14,685 nucleotides of DNA from CBDULX01 sp048550535 (GCA_048550535.1 JBLYYN010000089.1:1-14685); one strand, 5' to 3'; counted from the first letter of the stretch, positions 1 through 8,598 are shown. The notes: generated by a model from the sequence alone, not told the origin. Translations and numbers: made by a program.

Positions 1-2
1 AT

Positions 3-956
3 TTAAAAAGCCTGTGGGCACTGGCGTTCATTGCGCTGTTTTCTTCCGTGTTATTCGTTAATATTGAAGTGCGTGATGCCCGGGATGCACTGTCTGGCGT
101 GTTTAACGAAATTAAACTGGCTGATTTTAAAATACAGCGTGCCGAAAGAGATATTAAAAGAGGCCGTCGCGGTGCAGAACAAAAACTCAGCCTGGGCAAA
201 GAAAAATTAGCTCAAGCTGAAGCCCGTCTTGTTGAGGTGCAGGCCAACAGCGATCATTGGAATAACATCTCACAATTGATCGGTGGCAGCATGTTGTTAC
301 TGCTGTTCATCGATGCCCTGCTGCTGCCTAAACTGGTGAGGCAACGTAACTCAATTGAACAATCGCCACCGGATGAGGCATTTCATTGCCCAGAGGTGGA
401 AGCCGAATACGATGATACACGTGAACCTTTTGCGTTTAACCGGATGATTTCACGCATCAATGGACTGGCCGGTGAGTTCGTTGCTTACTGGTCGGTGATA
501 GCGGTGTTCGTTTATTATTATGAAGTCATGGCTCGCTATGTTTTCAATTCACCCACCAACTGGGCCCATGAAAGCATGTTCCTGATGTTCGGCATGCAGT
601 ATCTCATTGCCGGTGGTTTCGTGTTACGTGAAGGAGGTCATGTTCGAGTGGATGTGGTTTACAATTATTTACCTAAACGTGGCAAGGCGATGGTTGATGC
701 CTTGACCTCGGTATTCTTTTTCATCTTCATGGTGACGCTGCTGGTCACCGGCTGGACCTTCTTTTACGACTCTTATGAAGTTAACGAAGTCTCCATATCT
801 GAGTGGGGCATTCAGTACTGGCCCATCAAATTTTCCCTGTCATTGGGTGCCGCATTGTTACTGCTGCAGGGGCTGGCATTACTGATCAAGGATATTGCCG
901 TGGTGATTAAACCCACTGTGGCAGATCTTAATACTGAAGTCAGGCCGGAGGGTTAA
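3..956 (+). CDS. TRAP transporter small permease subunit (DctQ/FcbT2-like), 5' partial, with N-terminal extension
   Basis: This is the small membrane subunit of a TRAP transporter, which pairs with DctM and a periplasmic binding protein to import organic acids using an ion gradient. The frame is open to the left edge, so the true start lies outside; a GTG at 48 is in frame but would cut through a hydrophobic helix (nt ~6-70) and is unlikely. Counting from that GTG, residues ~10-70 are highly charged with long runs of K/R/E/Q/A and look like a coiled coil, ~77-97 is a second membrane helix, and ~140-288 is the DctQ domain with four helices. Family-like sequence includes YEVMARYVFN, WAHE and GGHVRVDVVY, resembling the mannitol/chloroaromatic-type (FcbT2) branch. 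The gene ends 3 nt before dctM. The extension ahead of the DctQ domain is unusual. The DctQ assignment is firm; the substrate is unknown. Confidence 0.88.
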   Translation, partial: LKSLWALAFIALFSSVLFVNIEVRDARDALSGVFNEIKLADFKIQRAERDIKRGRRGAEQKLSLGKEKLAQAEARLVEVQANSDHWNNISQLIGGSMLLLLFIDALLLPKLVRQRNSIEQSPPDEAFHCPEVEAEYDDTREPFAFNRMISRINGLAGEFVAYWSVIAVFVYYYEVMARYVFNSPTNWAHESMFLMFGMQYLIAGGFVLREGGHVRVDVVYNYLPKRGKAMVDALTSVFFFIFMVTLLVTGWTFFYDSYEVNEVSISEWGIQYWPIKFSLSLGAALLLLQGLALLIKDIAVVIKPTVADLNTEVRPEG

Positions 957-959
957 GCC

Positions 960-2324
960 ATGGGATGGGAAATCGATATCGTATGGCTCACCGTGCTCAT
1001 GTTCGGCTCCTTGCTGATTCTGTTAATGGCAGGTTTACCGCTGGCCTTTGTTACCGGCGGACTGGCCTGTGTGTTCCTGTTCCTGTTTGGCGATGCCGCC
1101 ATGTTGAATATTTTGCCATCACGAATCTTTCCGTTGATGACCAATTACCAGCTGTCGGCAATCCCGCTGTTTATTTTTATGGCCTCGATGCTGGAGCGTG
1201 CCGGCATAATCGAAGAGCTCTACGACATGGTCTACAAGATTCTTGGTGGCATGCCGGGTGGACTGGCCGTTTCCACCATTATTGCGTCGACCTTGCTGGC
1301 CGCCATGTGCGGTGTGATCGGTGCCACTGAAGTGACTATGGGCATGATTGCCTTGCCCGCAATGATTAGGCGTAATTATCATCCCACCATTGCCTGTGGC
1401 TCCATCCTGGCCGGGGGTACCCTGGGTATTTTAATTCCGCCATCCATTCTTGCCATTCTGTTTGCGGTGATTGCCCAGCAATCGGTGGGCGAGTTGTTCA
1501 TTGGTGCGGTGGTACCCGGGTTGATTCTGTCCGGCCTGTATATTACTTATGTGGTTATTGCGACCATTATAAAACCAGAATGGGGTCCGCCACTGCCGAA
1601 AGAAGAACGCGTCGATAACCGCGAAAAAATTAGATTGCTAAGTAAAATGTTCGCGCCGCTGATACTGGTGGTCCTGGTGCTGGGTATTATCTTCGCGGGT
1701 ATCGCCACGCCTGTGGAGGCTGCGGGTGTGGGTACCTTTGGTGCCCTGGTGGTTGCCTCCATGCATCGTCGCCTGTCCATCGAAAATATTCGTTCAGCGG
1801 CCATGACCACCTTGCGTGTTACCGGCATGGTATTGTGGATAATATTTGGCGCCACTTTGTTCGTTGGTTTTTACGTGGTCAACGGCGGTCAGGTATTCGT
1901 TAATGAAGCCATTGCCGGTACCGGTCTCGGTCCATACGGGGTGCTGGTGCTGATGATGGTGATTCTGGTTATCCTCGGCATGTTCCTCGACTGGGTCGGC
2001 ATTTTGTTGCTGGCCGTGCCCATCTTCATTCCCTTGATGCAAACTATGAGCTTTGATGGTGTATTTGGCCTACCCGGCGTGCGGCCTGATGAGCTCGCCC
2101 TGTGGTTTGGTGTGGTTTATATGGTGAACATGCAAATGTCCTTCATCAGTCCACCCTTTGGTTATGCATTGTTCTATCTAAAAAGTGTGGCACCGCCTGA
2201 AGTCACTATGGGGCAGATCTACCGATCATCCTTACCGTTTCTGGCATTACAGGCACTGGGTCTGGCGATCTGTATTATTTTCCCGGAAGTGGTGCTGTGG
2301 TTACCACGGCAGGTGTATGGTTAA
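960..2324 (+). CDS. TRAP transporter large permease subunit (DctM/FcbT3-like)
   Basis: This is the large, polytopic subunit that forms the translocation path of the TRAP transporter in the inner membrane. The 454-residue length is normal for the family. Nearly all of the protein is hydrophobic helices. Conserved DctM signatures are GTLGILIPPSI (residues ~154-163), GMFLDWVGILLLAVPIFIP (~340-358) and ISPPFGYALFYLK (~396-408); a soluble loop lies at ~205-228. The ATG at 960 follows a CCGGAGGG ribosome binding site that overlaps the end of the small-subunit gene, with only 3 nt between the genes, so the two are co-transcribed. Sequence style places it with mannitol/chloroaromatic-type (COG4664-like) transporters, but that name does not fix the substrate; dicarboxylates or hydroxy acids are equally possible. 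Confidence 0.93.
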   Translation: MGWEIDIVWLTVLMFGSLLILLMAGLPLAFVTGGLACVFLFLFGDAAMLNILPSRIFPLMTNYQLSAIPLFIFMASMLERAGIIEELYDMVYKILGGMPGGLAVSTIIASTLLAAMCGVIGATEVTMGMIALPAMIRRNYHPTIACGSILAGGTLGILIPPSILAILFAVIAQQSVGELFIGAVVPGLILSGLYITYVVIATIIKPEWGPPLPKEERVDNREKIRLLSKMFAPLILVVLVLGIIFAGIATPVEAAGVGTFGALVVASMHRRLSIENIRSAAMTTLRVTGMVLWIIFGATLFVGFYVVNGGQVFVNEAIAGTGLGPYGVLVLMMVILVILGMFLDWVGILLLAVPIFIPLMQTMSFDGVFGLPGVRPDELALWFGVVYMVNMQMSFISPPFGYALFYLKSVAPPEVTMGQIYRSSLPFLALQALGLAICIIFPEVVLWLPRQVYG

Positions 2325-2547
2325 GCCTTAGCTAGGGAGCCTCGGATTAAGTCTGGTTGTAATAGGCTGCGATGAGTATTAGATTATTCACCAGGTGGGC
2401 GGTAGTTATTCTATTGCAACGAACTTGGGGAAAAATCTGCACGCTTTAGCCCGCATAAAACAATCACGACTTGATCAGAGCTTGCCTAAAACATGACGCA
2501 TTAATAGCATGGCCCTATAGCATATGAACGGTAAGGAGGTTTGAGTT
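2325..2547 (+). other. Intergenic region dctM-glcB with leader of glcB
   Basis: This is the longest gene-free stretch in the window (223 bp). No convincing terminator follows dctM. A poor promoter candidate is TTGCCT (2482-2487), 17 bp, TAGCAT (2505-2510), with 4/6 matches in each box. The stretch just before glcB holds its very strong ribosome binding site. I see no riboswitch-like structure or small gene. Confidence 0.4.
2532..2540 (+). promoter_or_regulatory. Perfect Shine-Dalgarno of glcB (TAAGGAGGT)
   Basis: TAAGGAGGT is fully complementary to the 3' end of 16S rRNA and sits 7 nt before the ATG at 2548. It settles the malate synthase start and suggests high translation capacity; it is the strongest ribosome binding site in the window. 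Confidence 0.75.
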
Positions 2548-4716
2548 ATGAGCCAGCGTATTAAGGTTGGCGATCTTCAGGTCGCACGGGTGCTGTATGA
2601 TCTGGTCGTAAACGAGATCATTCCCGGCACCGATATTGATGCCAATGCATTCTGGCAGTCATTAGAACAATGTCTGCTCGAACTGGGCCCACAGAACAAA
2701 GCCCTGCTGCATCAACGTGATCAGTTGCAGGCAAAAATTGATGACTGGCATCGGCAACATGCCGGCAAGCCTCACAATCCCGTCGCTTATAAAACCTTTC
2801 TGCAGGACATCGGGTATCTGTTACCCGAAGGTGATGATTTTTCTATCAGCAGCGCCAATATCGATCCCGAAATCAGCAGCCTTGCCGGACCTCAACTGGT
2901 GGTGCCCGTCATCAACGCCCGTTATGCACTCAACGCAGCCAATGCGCGCTGGGGTAGTTTATATAATTCAGTTTACGGCACCGATGTTATCCCAGAAACC
3001 GACGGTGCTGATTTAGGTAAAACCTATAACTCGGAGCGTGGTGACAAAGTTTTTGCCTATGTTATGGATTTTTTAAACGAGATATTTACACTGCAGGAGG
3101 CACAACATCAGCAAGTCAGCCAATATGTCATAGACCAGGGGCAACTGCTTATTCATTTAAGCAATGACGCACAAACCTGTCTATCAAGGCCGGAACAATT
3201 TGTTGGCTACAACGGTGATACTGATAATCCTTCCAGCATATTATTACGCAACAACGGCCTGCACCTTGAGCTGCAAATTGATCGCCAACATTTTATCGGC
3301 AAGCATCATGCGGCTGGCATTAAAGACGTCGTCATGGAAGCAGCGCTGACCACCATACAGGATTGTGAAGATTCCGTCGCCACAGTCGACGCCGATGATA
3401 AGCTTGTTGTGTATCGAAACTGGCTCGGCCTGATGAATGGAAGCTTGACCGACAGCTTTGAAAAATCCGGCAACATGATGACGCGCCGTTTAAATCCCAA
3501 CCGAAATTACATTGCACCCAATGGTGAGAAATTTTCCTTATCCGGTCGTAGTTTGTTATTGATTCGCAATGTGGGTCATCATATGTACACCGATGCCGTG
3601 CTCGATAAAAATGGCGATGAAATTCCTGAAGGCATACTTGATGGTTTCATCACCAGTTTGATTGCCGTGCATGATCTTAAAGGCACAGGGCCGTTTAAAA
3701 ACTCCAGAACGGGCAGTATTTATATTGTTAAACCTAAAATGCACGGTGCTGACGAAGTCGGTTTTAGCAACAGGCTTTTTACATACATAGAAGACGCTCT
3801 GAAACTACCACGCTTCTGCATAAAAATGGGCATCATGGATGAAGAGCGTCGCACCTCGTTAAATTTAAAAGAATGTATTCGTGCGGCCAGTGAACGCGTG
3901 GTATTTATAAACACGGGTTTTCTTGACCGCACCGGTGATGAAATCCATACCAGTATGCATGCCGGCCCTATGGTGCGCAAAGCTGCGATGAAAGAAACGC
4001 CATGGATTGGCGCTTACGAAAATGCCAATGTTGATATTGGTCTGGGCTGTGGTCTACAGGGCAGAGCACAAATTGGTAAAGGTATGTGGGCCATGCCTGA
4101 TGAAATGAGCAATATGTTGCAAAGCAAAATTGCTCATCCATTGGCCGGTGCTAATACCTCCTGGGTACCTTCACCCACTGCTGCGGTATTGCATGCCTTG
4201 CACTATCACAAGGTGAATGTGTTTGAGCAGCAAAACAAAATCAAACAACGGCCACGGGCCAGTAATAATGACATGCTAAAAATTCCGTTGCTGGGACAAA
4301 CACCTTTGACTGCCCAGGATATTCAACAGGAACTTGACAACAATACGCAAAGTATTCTGGGTTATGTCGTACGCTGGATTGAGCAGGGTGTTGGTTGTTC
4401 TAAAGTGCCCGATATTCATGATGTTGGGCTGATGGAAGATCGTGCCACCTTGCGTATTTCCAGTCAGCATATTGCCAACTGGTTGCATCATGGCATATGT
4501 AGCAAACAACAGGTGATGGAAACCTTACAGCGTATGGCAGAAACAGTGGATTTACAGAACAGTATTGATCCATACTATAAAAAAATGGCACCCAATTTTG
4601 ATACCAGTGTCGCGTTTCAGGCCGCCTGTGATCTTATTTTCAAAGGTCTTGAGCAAGCTAATGGCTATACTGAATTTATACTTAATACACGCCGGCGTGA
4701 AGCGAAAAGCAAATAA
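2548..4716 (+). CDS. glcB: Malate synthase G
   Basis: This cytosolic enzyme condenses glyoxylate with acetyl-CoA and water to give L-malate and CoA, in the glyoxylate shunt and glycolate/glyoxylate assimilation. The 722-residue length matches class G enzymes (E. coli GlcB 723). The expected active-site segments are present: LLLIRNVGHHM with Arg340 (E. coli Arg338), KMGIMDEERRTSLN (residues 426-439) with the Mg-binding glutamate, FINTGFLDRTGDEIHTSM with Asp460 (E. coli Asp455), and GCSKVPDIHDVGLMEDRATL with Cys617 and catalytic base Asp631. The ATG at 2548 is fixed by the perfect Shine-Dalgarno. No isocitrate lyase or glycolate oxidase gene is adjacent, so the source of glyoxylate cannot be read from this window; the upstream TRAP genes could supply a carboxylic acid substrate, but this is only inference. 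No terminator is evident downstream. Confidence 0.97.
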   Translation: MSQRIKVGDLQVARVLYDLVVNEIIPGTDIDANAFWQSLEQCLLELGPQNKALLHQRDQLQAKIDDWHRQHAGKPHNPVAYKTFLQDIGYLLPEGDDFSISSANIDPEISSLAGPQLVVPVINARYALNAANARWGSLYNSVYGTDVIPETDGADLGKTYNSERGDKVFAYVMDFLNEIFTLQEAQHQQVSQYVIDQGQLLIHLSNDAQTCLSRPEQFVGYNGDTDNPSSILLRNNGLHLELQIDRQHFIGKHHAAGIKDVVMEAALTTIQDCEDSVATVDADDKLVVYRNWLGLMNGSLTDSFEKSGNMMTRRLNPNRNYIAPNGEKFSLSGRSLLLIRNVGHHMYTDAVLDKNGDEIPEGILDGFITSLIAVHDLKGTGPFKNSRTGSIYIVKPKMHGADEVGFSNRLFTYIEDALKLPRFCIKMGIMDEERRTSLNLKECIRAASERVVFINTGFLDRTGDEIHTSMHAGPMVRKAAMKETPWIGAYENANVDIGLGCGLQGRAQIGKGMWAMPDEMSNMLQSKIAHPLAGANTSWVPSPTAAVLHALHYHKVNVFEQQNKIKQRPRASNNDMLKIPLLGQTPLTAQDIQQELDNNTQSILGYVVRWIEQGVGCSKVPDIHDVGLMEDRATLRISSQHIANWLHHGICSKQQVMETLQRMAETVDLQNSIDPYYKKMAPNFDTSVAFQAACDLIFKGLEQANGYTEFILNTRRREAKSK

Positions 4717-4788
4717 CAATAATCTAATTGAATTAAAGGTACAACTGCCGAGTATGAAAACTGACCTGGTCTATAGGAGGAGCGGGCT

Positions 4789-5016
4789 TTGATTAGATGG
4801 TTACTCATAGGCATCGGAGCCATAACCGTACTCAGTGGAATAGTCACCTTCTTGCTGCCCATTCCCATTGGACTGCCTCTGATATTACTAGGAATGCCTT
4901 TACTTATGCGCTACTCCCCCCTGGCTCGGGGCTGGATTTTACAGTTTGCAAAAGTATCTCCCAGGGCGCATAAATATCTTAGTAAGATTCAGATTAAACA
5001 GGCGGGTGACAAATGA
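4789..5016 (+). CDS. Small two-helix inner-membrane protein, PGPGW-like
   Basis: This 75-residue protein starts with TTG at 4789, 8 nt after a good TAGGAGGA ribosome binding site (4773-4780); no ATG is in frame near it. Residues ~3-22 and ~26-41 form a hydrophobic hairpin with a tight proline/glycine turn (LLPIPIGLPLILLGMPLL), followed by a basic tail (RAHKYLSKIQIKQ) that would face the cytoplasm. The turn resembles that of the small PGPGW transmembrane family (usual motif P-G-P-G), but here it reads P-I-P-I-G, so the match is imperfect. It lies 72 nt after glcB and 38 nt before the DUF2157-like gene and may share a transcript with either. The function is unknown. Confidence 0.72.
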   Translation: MIRWLLIGIGAITVLSGIVTFLLPIPIGLPLILLGMPLLMRYSPLARGWILQFAKVSPRAHKYLSKIQIKQAGDK

Positions 5017-5054
5017 TAGTTTTAACTTTAGTAGCACTCTGAGTAAATAACAAT

Positions 5055-6125
5055 ATGGATAACAAACTCATAGCACAGAAACGTGCGGATCAGGTTCAGG
5101 CTTTTTACCATGAAGTGAAGCTACTTGAAGATGATCAGGTGTTGACCCTGGATAGTCAACAGCGTGAGGCGTTGTCTCATTATCACCAGTCCTTGCTCAA
5201 GTCTTTGACTGATAAGTTTGATATCGATACCAGTGATCAGCAGAAACAGCTTTCAGCGGGGATGAAAATTGCCTCGTTTCTGGGTGCTCTGGCTTTGGCC
5301 GCCAGTGTGTTCTTCCTGTTTTATCAGTTTTGGGGTTATTTAACTACACCGTTTCAGGTTTCGGTGCTGGTCATGGCGCCCCTGGTGACTCTCGGATTGA
5401 CCTATTGGGTTTCGAAATATGAATCGACAGGTTATTTTGCCAAGTTGCTGGCTATGGTTAGTTTTGCCTGTTTTGTGCTTAATATCAGTATGTTGGGTCA
5501 GATATTTAATATCACACCATCTGACAAAGCCTTGCTTGCATGGGCCGTTTACGGCTTTCTATTAGCTTATGCCTTTGATGTTCGACTGTTGTTAGCGATG
5601 GGTATTCTGTTTTTGGCCTCATTCATTGCTGCGCGTTTTGGCTCCTGGTCGGGTGTGTACTGGTTATATATGGGCGAACGACCTGAAAACTTTTTTTTAC
5701 CGGCATTGATAATATTCAGTGTACCCATGTGGATTGAACAGAAAAAGTATAGTGGTTTTACTCCCATTTACCGGGTATTCGGCTGTTTATTGTTCCTGAT
5801 ACCTGTGCTGGTGCTTTCCAACTGGGGAGTGGTGAGCTATCTGGATTTCTCAAAAGCGTTTATTGAAGGTTTTTATCAGCTGCTGGGCTTTGTTGCGAGT
5901 GCGGGCTTAGTCGTCATTGGTATCAAGAAACATTGGCCTGATGTAGTCAATACAGGTAATTCCTTTTTTGTGCTGTTTTTATATACAAAAGTATTTGACT
6001 GGTGGTGGGATATCATGCCCAAATATTTATTCTTCCTGGTAATAGCACTTTCTGCTTTATTGTTACTGTTTATTTACAAGCGTATTCGTCAGCACAGTCA
6101 AATTACAGGAGAAGCACATGCCTAA
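5055..6125 (+). CDS. DUF2157-like polytopic membrane protein
   Basis: This 356-residue protein has a soluble, acidic, glutamine-rich N-terminal region (residues ~1-68) followed by about nine to ten membrane helices from ~72 to ~342. The layout, the short LGQIFNI segment (~148-153) and the C-terminal pattern YTKVFDWWWD, then a helix and a basic YKRIRQ tail, are typical of the DUF2157/DUF4401 family of inner-membrane proteins, whose function is not established. It overlaps the following gene by 8 nt, a tight coupling, and that gene belongs to a family often found beside DUF2157 proteins. The ribosome binding site before the ATG at 5055 is weak. I assign the family from pattern memory; a profile search would settle it. 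Confidence 0.78.
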   Translation: MDNKLIAQKRADQVQAFYHEVKLLEDDQVLTLDSQQREALSHYHQSLLKSLTDKFDIDTSDQQKQLSAGMKIASFLGALALAASVFFLFYQFWGYLTTPFQVSVLVMAPLVTLGLTYWVSKYESTGYFAKLLAMVSFACFVLNISMLGQIFNITPSDKALLAWAVYGFLLAYAFDVRLLLAMGILFLASFIAARFGSWSGVYWLYMGERPENFFLPALIIFSVPMWIEQKKYSGFTPIYRVFGCLLFLIPVLVLSNWGVVSYLDFSKAFIEGFYQLLGFVASAGLVVIGIKKHWPDVVNTGNSFFVLFLYTKVFDWWWDIMPKYLFFLVIALSALLLLFIYKRIRQHSQITGEAHA

Positions 6126-6984
6126 GCTTGCCATCTTGTCTGCTGTGCTTTTGCTACTGGTTAATGTCATTGTACTGGCAGGTGTGAGTTATAACCGTTC
6201 TGGTGAGAATATATCTCATATAGTGTTCACAGAGCGAGAATTATCAGTTCTCAGTGGTTATTCAAATACAAAAGAAAATAGTGGAATGACGCTTTCTATT
6301 AACTGGTCTGTATTACGTCGGCATGATGAGGATAATGCTGGGTATTATCGGATAGGGTCTCCAGACTGGCTAGATGACGCTAAGCTTAAGGAATTAGGCA
6401 TTGATACAGATACAATTAGAAACAGCACCAGTGAAAACAGGAGTGCGTATGAACGTTCAGAATATCTGACTTCCACGGAGGTTGTTTATGTTCTTGAGTA
6501 TGATGGCGCAGCTTACCAAAGGGATCTGCAACAGCTAATAAGCGATGTTAATGAACTTGGGAAGCAGCAACAAGCTGACCCGAATAATAAGCAGTCAGAA
6601 AAAAGGCTGGATAATAAAAATAAACGATTAAAGCGTATGCAGTTATCTGATTCACGTTTATATGTGATTGATGCAGGTCTTAATTTACAAACATTAATGG
6701 AAAAATACAGCGATAAAAGTAAATATATGTTAATGCGTGGCGAATTGAAGCCAGTATGGCATAAAGGAAAATTAACAGGCAGGATTAAGCGAGTATTTAT
6801 ATCAAAAATACATGTGCCTTTAGCATATGCAACGCTCATTTCAAAATTTACCGGAGATAAGGCTTATATAAATTATGGTTTAGATCCAGTTGCGCCGCGT
6901 TATGAAATTGAGTTGAGCATGGGAAAACGGCTCGAACCCTGGATCGAGTCAGTCAGCGATATAAGACCAGCAACAGAGCAATAA
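6118..6984 (+). CDS. DUF4824-like single-pass membrane protein
   Basis: This 288-residue protein has one N-terminal membrane anchor (residues ~4-24) and a large soluble part, probably periplasmic. AGVSYNRSGE right after the anchor, FTERELSVL and ENSGMTLSINW (~53-63), SPDWLDDAKLKELGID (~81-96) and LYVIDAGLNLQTLMEKYSDK (~181-200) fit my recollection of the DUF4824 family, which is commonly encoded just after a DUF2157 protein. A charged, glutamine-rich stretch (~134-174) may be helical or coiled. The ATG at 6118 lies inside the end of the upstream gene (8-nt overlap) and 6 nt after AGGAG (6107-6111), so translation is coupled. The gene is more A+T-rich than the flanking metabolic genes. No enzymatic motif is seen; a structural or assembly role with its partner is a guess. 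Confidence 0.72.
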   Translation: MPKLAILSAVLLLLVNVIVLAGVSYNRSGENISHIVFTERELSVLSGYSNTKENSGMTLSINWSVLRRHDEDNAGYYRIGSPDWLDDAKLKELGIDTDTIRNSTSENRSAYERSEYLTSTEVVYVLEYDGAAYQRDLQQLISDVNELGKQQQADPNNKQSEKRLDNKNKRLKRMQLSDSRLYVIDAGLNLQTLMEKYSDKSKYMLMRGELKPVWHKGKLTGRIKRVFISKIHVPLAYATLISKFTGDKAYINYGLDPVAPRYEIELSMGKRLEPWIESVSDIRPATEQ

Positions 6985-7084
6985 AGTGACTCCCGTATGA
7001 TCGTCAGAGCCCTTGTATAACACTACTGGCCATTGGAGCAATAATTCAGGAAACAACCATAGATTATCCATCAAGCATATCAGT

Positions 7085-8380
7085 ATGAATGCAAATAAAG
7101 AGAGTATTTTTGTGGATTCAAAACGATTTGTAATGTGCCTGGATGGCACATGGAATAACACCTATGCTGAAAATGAACGTGAAGATGGCAGTAAAGTCAT
7201 TAAGCCGTCTAATGTGTTAAAACTGGCGCGAGCAGTATTACCCAGGGCAAGCGATGGAAGAGAACAGATTGTCTACTATGATACCGGTGTTGGAGCCATG
7301 TCTGAGTACCCAGGGCCTTCGAACAAAATGTTACAGTATTTTGACAAAATATTAGGCGGTGGCTGGGGAGCCGGTTTTGAATCTAATATTGATGATGCGG
7401 TTACCTTTTTGGCACATAATTATATGCAAGGTGACCAGGTCTATGTTTTTGGTTTCAGTCGTGGGGCTTCAAGTGCTCGAGCGCTAAGCCAGTTTATTGA
7501 GTGGATGGGTGGCCTTCCCGTGAAGCGAGACAGTTATTATATTCCCGTTTTTCTTCGTCGTTATGTGGAGTCCAGCGGTAAAGTGACTGCTAAGCAGGTC
7601 GTTGATAAAATCAATAAAAGACTGGATAAGGATACAGCAGGTAAGCAACAACTTAACCCCTTTCATGAAATTAGCATTGAGTTTTTAGGGGTTTGGGATA
7701 GCGTTATGGCTCTGGGGTCAAAATTGTTTACTTCTGCCCATCGTCGCTATCATATTTCGGATACGCCCGCATCCTGTATAAACCATGTCAGGCATGCGCT
7801 TGCAATTGATGAGAAACGTGCAGATTTTAAGCCCGAGATCTGGACGGGTGCACATAGCGGACAGTCACTGGTCCAGCTTTGGTTTGCCGGTGTGCATTCT
7901 AATATAGGTGGCGGATATGTAAATGATGGATTAGCGAATGTTTCTTTTAAGTGGATGGTTTCGGAAGCGTCTAACTATGGTCTGGAATTTGATACCAGGT
8001 TTCTGGGTTATTACAGGCCTTATGTTTACGATAAGTTAACAGAATCCAAAACATTAAAATACAGGGTGCTGGATGCTATGCGATTACGTAACGGTTTGCG
8101 TTCACTTATGGATCATCCCGCATCTGCAAACCTGGATTTACATTATTCTGTGATAAGCCGTATTAAGGCTGACGCCCAGGAAATAGTCCCGGGTTCTCGC
8201 AAACCCAGGTATCCGAGACTTAAGCAATATGAGCCTGATAATATTTTCGAGTATCTGGCATCAAAAGATAACTTGAACGATTATATATCCAGGATTTCAT
8301 TGCGCGATCGTAACAAGGTACCGGCTACAGAGCTATCGCAGCAGGTACTGGACCGTATCAGTCATTTAAAACGAAAGTAG
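7085..8380 (+). CDS. DUF2235 alpha/beta hydrolase (T6SS Tle1-like catalytic domain)
   Basis: This predicted serine hydrolase of 431 residues belongs to DUF2235, the domain that includes type VI secretion phospholipase effectors of the Tle1 family as well as many uncharacterised hydrolases. Signatures are FVMCLDGTWNN (residues ~15-25), QIVYYDTGVG (61-70), nucleophile elbow GFSRGA with Ser125, FLGVWDSV with Asp205, and WFAGVHSNIGGGY with His271, giving a complete apparent Ser-Asp-His triad. LHYSVISRI (~352-360) matches the family's C-terminal end. No signal peptide or membrane segment is seen, so it is cytosolic or exported without a Sec signal. The frame extends upstream to a TTG at 7013, but the ATG at 7085 starts the protein just before the conserved domain; neither start has a good ribosome binding site. 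No VgrG, PAAR or Hcp gene is nearby, so the effector role is unproven. Confidence 0.88.
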   Translation: MNANKESIFVDSKRFVMCLDGTWNNTYAENEREDGSKVIKPSNVLKLARAVLPRASDGREQIVYYDTGVGAMSEYPGPSNKMLQYFDKILGGGWGAGFESNIDDAVTFLAHNYMQGDQVYVFGFSRGASSARALSQFIEWMGGLPVKRDSYYIPVFLRRYVESSGKVTAKQVVDKINKRLDKDTAGKQQLNPFHEISIEFLGVWDSVMALGSKLFTSAHRRYHISDTPASCINHVRHALAIDEKRADFKPEIWTGAHSGQSLVQLWFAGVHSNIGGGYVNDGLANVSFKWMVSEASNYGLEFDTRFLGYYRPYVYDKLTESKTLKYRVLDAMRLRNGLRSLMDHPASANLDLHYSVISRIKADAQEIVPGSRKPRYPRLKQYEPDNIFEYLASKDNLNDYISRISLRDRNKVPATELSQQVLDRISHLKRK

Positions 8381-8598
8381 AAATTACGGGCTTGCGCCAA
8401 ACTGGACTGGAAACAATGACAGTTAAGGATCGAGTCACTATTTGTTAGCGGTTTTTTAGAAGTAAGCTGGTTTGCATGGCCTGGCTTAATGGCCTCATCA
8501 TTGGTGGCGCCAGTATATATGTCTGAACTAAATAGAAATAATAATTGACTAAACTATGATTAGATTAAATAATATTTTTTGTGACTACAGGAAGAACC
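8381..8598 (+). other. Intergenic region between the DUF2235 gene and the lipoprotein gene
   Basis: This 218-bp spacer is A+T-rich in its last third and separates the two transcription units. It holds a good sigma70-like promoter near its right end (listed separately). A TTTTTT run at 8453-8458 is not preceded by a convincing stem, so I do not call a terminator. No small gene is apparent. Confidence 0.45.
8545..8573 (+). promoter_or_regulatory. Sigma70-like promoter for the lipoprotein gene
   Basis: TTGACT (8545-8550; 5/6 match to the -35 consensus), a 17-bp spacer, and AATAAT (8568-8573; 5/6 match to the -10 consensus) lie in A+T-rich DNA. The predicted start of transcription, near 8580, leaves a leader of about 20 nt before the ATG at 8599. 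This indicates that the lipoprotein is transcribed on its own as well as, or rather than, from the upstream operon. Confidence 0.55.

Noticed and set aside
2339..2370. AGCCT...AGGCT inverted repeat after dctM as a terminator
   Set aside because: Five pairs with a loop of about 21 nt and no T run is within chance expectation.
7013..7084. Upstream in-frame extension of the DUF2235 gene from a TTG
   Set aside because: The extra 24 residues are polar and low-complexity with no family resemblance, and no ribosome binding site precedes the TTG. The ATG at 7085 begins just before the conserved domain.
8440..8460. Possible intrinsic terminator ending in TTTTTT (8453-8458) after the DUF2235 gene
   Set aside because: No stable stem precedes the T run; only very short, mismatched pairings can be drawn.
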